The position numbers and the translations under genes are program-made. Below the pieces are notes generated by a model. The model did not search any database. It saw nothing but the letters and a program-made list of their open reading frames with translations, and was not told where the DNA came from. From the NCBI GenBank assembly GCA_947177315.1, contig CAMWTX010000018.1, positions 1 to 15,144 on the forward strand: a stretch of DNA of 15,144 nucleotides, given 5' to 3'. Shown here piece by piece: positions 14,855 through 15,144 of the stretch. This DNA is from an uncultured Bacteroidales bacterium (GTDB taxonomy: Bacteria; Bacteroidota; Bacteroidia; Bacteroidales; P3). Each line of letters begins with the position of its first letter. Position 1 is the first letter of the stretch.

Positions 14855-15144
14855 TTACACGAAAGCGCCTACCGAGGCCACGACGCTTCCGTCGAAAAGG
14901 TTCACGATACGGTGCGCCAAACTTGCATCATGCTTGGAGTGCGTCACCATCACGATAGTGGTGCCTTCGGCATTGAGCTCGCTCAAGATGCGCATCACCT
15001 CGGAGCCGTTCTTGGAGTCGAGGTTTCCCGTAGGTTCGTCGGCAAGAATCAGTTTGGGATTGCTCACCACGGCGCGCGCAATGGCCACGCGCTGTTGCTG
15101 TCCGCCCGAAAGCTGCTGCGGAAAATGCTTGGCGCGGTGGCTCA
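14855..15144 (-). CDS. ABC transporter ATP-binding protein (MacB/LolD type), C-terminal part
   Basis: Only the last 95 or so residues are in the window; the start and the Walker A motif lie beyond the right edge. The order of motifs is complete for what is present: signature LSGGQQQR, Walker B LILADEP with the catalytic Glu, D-loop GNLDS, and switch histidine in VMVTHS. The frame is open to the edge, so the GTG at 15088 is internal (the V of RVAIARA) and not a start. The protein ends soon after the switch histidine (FDGSVVASVGAFV), as in the short MacB/LolD/FtsE-like ATPases that pair with FtsX-type permeases. It powers the permease encoded 37 bases downstream. Confidence 0.93.
   Translation of the reverse strand, partial: SHRAKHFPQQLSGGQQQRVAIARAVVSNPKLILADEPTGNLDSKNGSEVMRILSELNAEGTTIVMVTHSKHDASLAHRIVNLFDGSVVASVGAFV

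Overview
The window reads as chromosomal DNA from a member of the Bacteroidota, most likely a Bacteroidales bacterium that has a type IX secretion system (T9SS). Three things point there: a full-length SprA (the very large T9SS outer-membrane translocon, found only in this phylum), promoters of the Bacteroidota type (TAnnTTTG at -7 with a TTG-like box 19-20 bases upstream), and gene starts without Shine-Dalgarno sequences. Genus cannot be settled from the window.

Layout, left to right. Bases 1-426 hold the N-terminal part of the YchF ATPase gene (minus strand, running off the left edge). Then comes gcvH (minus) with a hairpin terminator behind it and a candidate promoter in front. Next is an AT-rich gene for a Schlafen/AlbA_2-type ATP-binding regulator, which carries an exact 12-base tandem repeat and begins 2 bases after the sprA stop. 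The centre is sprA (7.3 kb, minus), preceded by ruvA in the same direction; ruvA and sprA look like one transcription unit driven by a good promoter at 10395-10425. Diverging from ruvA is a short alkyltransferase gene (ogt/MGMT family, plus). It runs head-on into, and overlaps by 20 bases, a Fic-family AMP-transferase gene on the minus strand. The right end holds an ABC transporter: an ATPase (cut by the right edge) followed by an 8-helix FtsX/MacB-type permease, both minus, closed by a strong hairpin terminator.

The core genes (ychF, gcvH, sprA, ruvA, ogt, the ABC pair) are ordinary chromosomal genes. Two genes stand out as accessory: the AlbA_2 ATPase between sprA and gcvH, and the Fic gene between ogt and the ABC operon. 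Hand-counted 60-base lines give about 33-35% GC in these two against 52% in sprA.

The most interesting spot is the fic locus. Its coding sequence is broken: the expected N-terminus is in one frame and the rest in another, and roughly 90-100 residues expected between them appear to be missing, while the catalytic Fic motif and an inhibitory motif are intact. Directly upstream, just downstream of a Bacteroidota -7 box, lie three exact copies of a 10-base motif spaced exactly 24 bases apart, which looks like an operator array. The regulatory DNA seems to have outlived the part of the protein that would probably have bound it. I did not find a wholly new multi-gene system; the fic operator array and the repeat-bearing ATPase beside sprA are the best leads.
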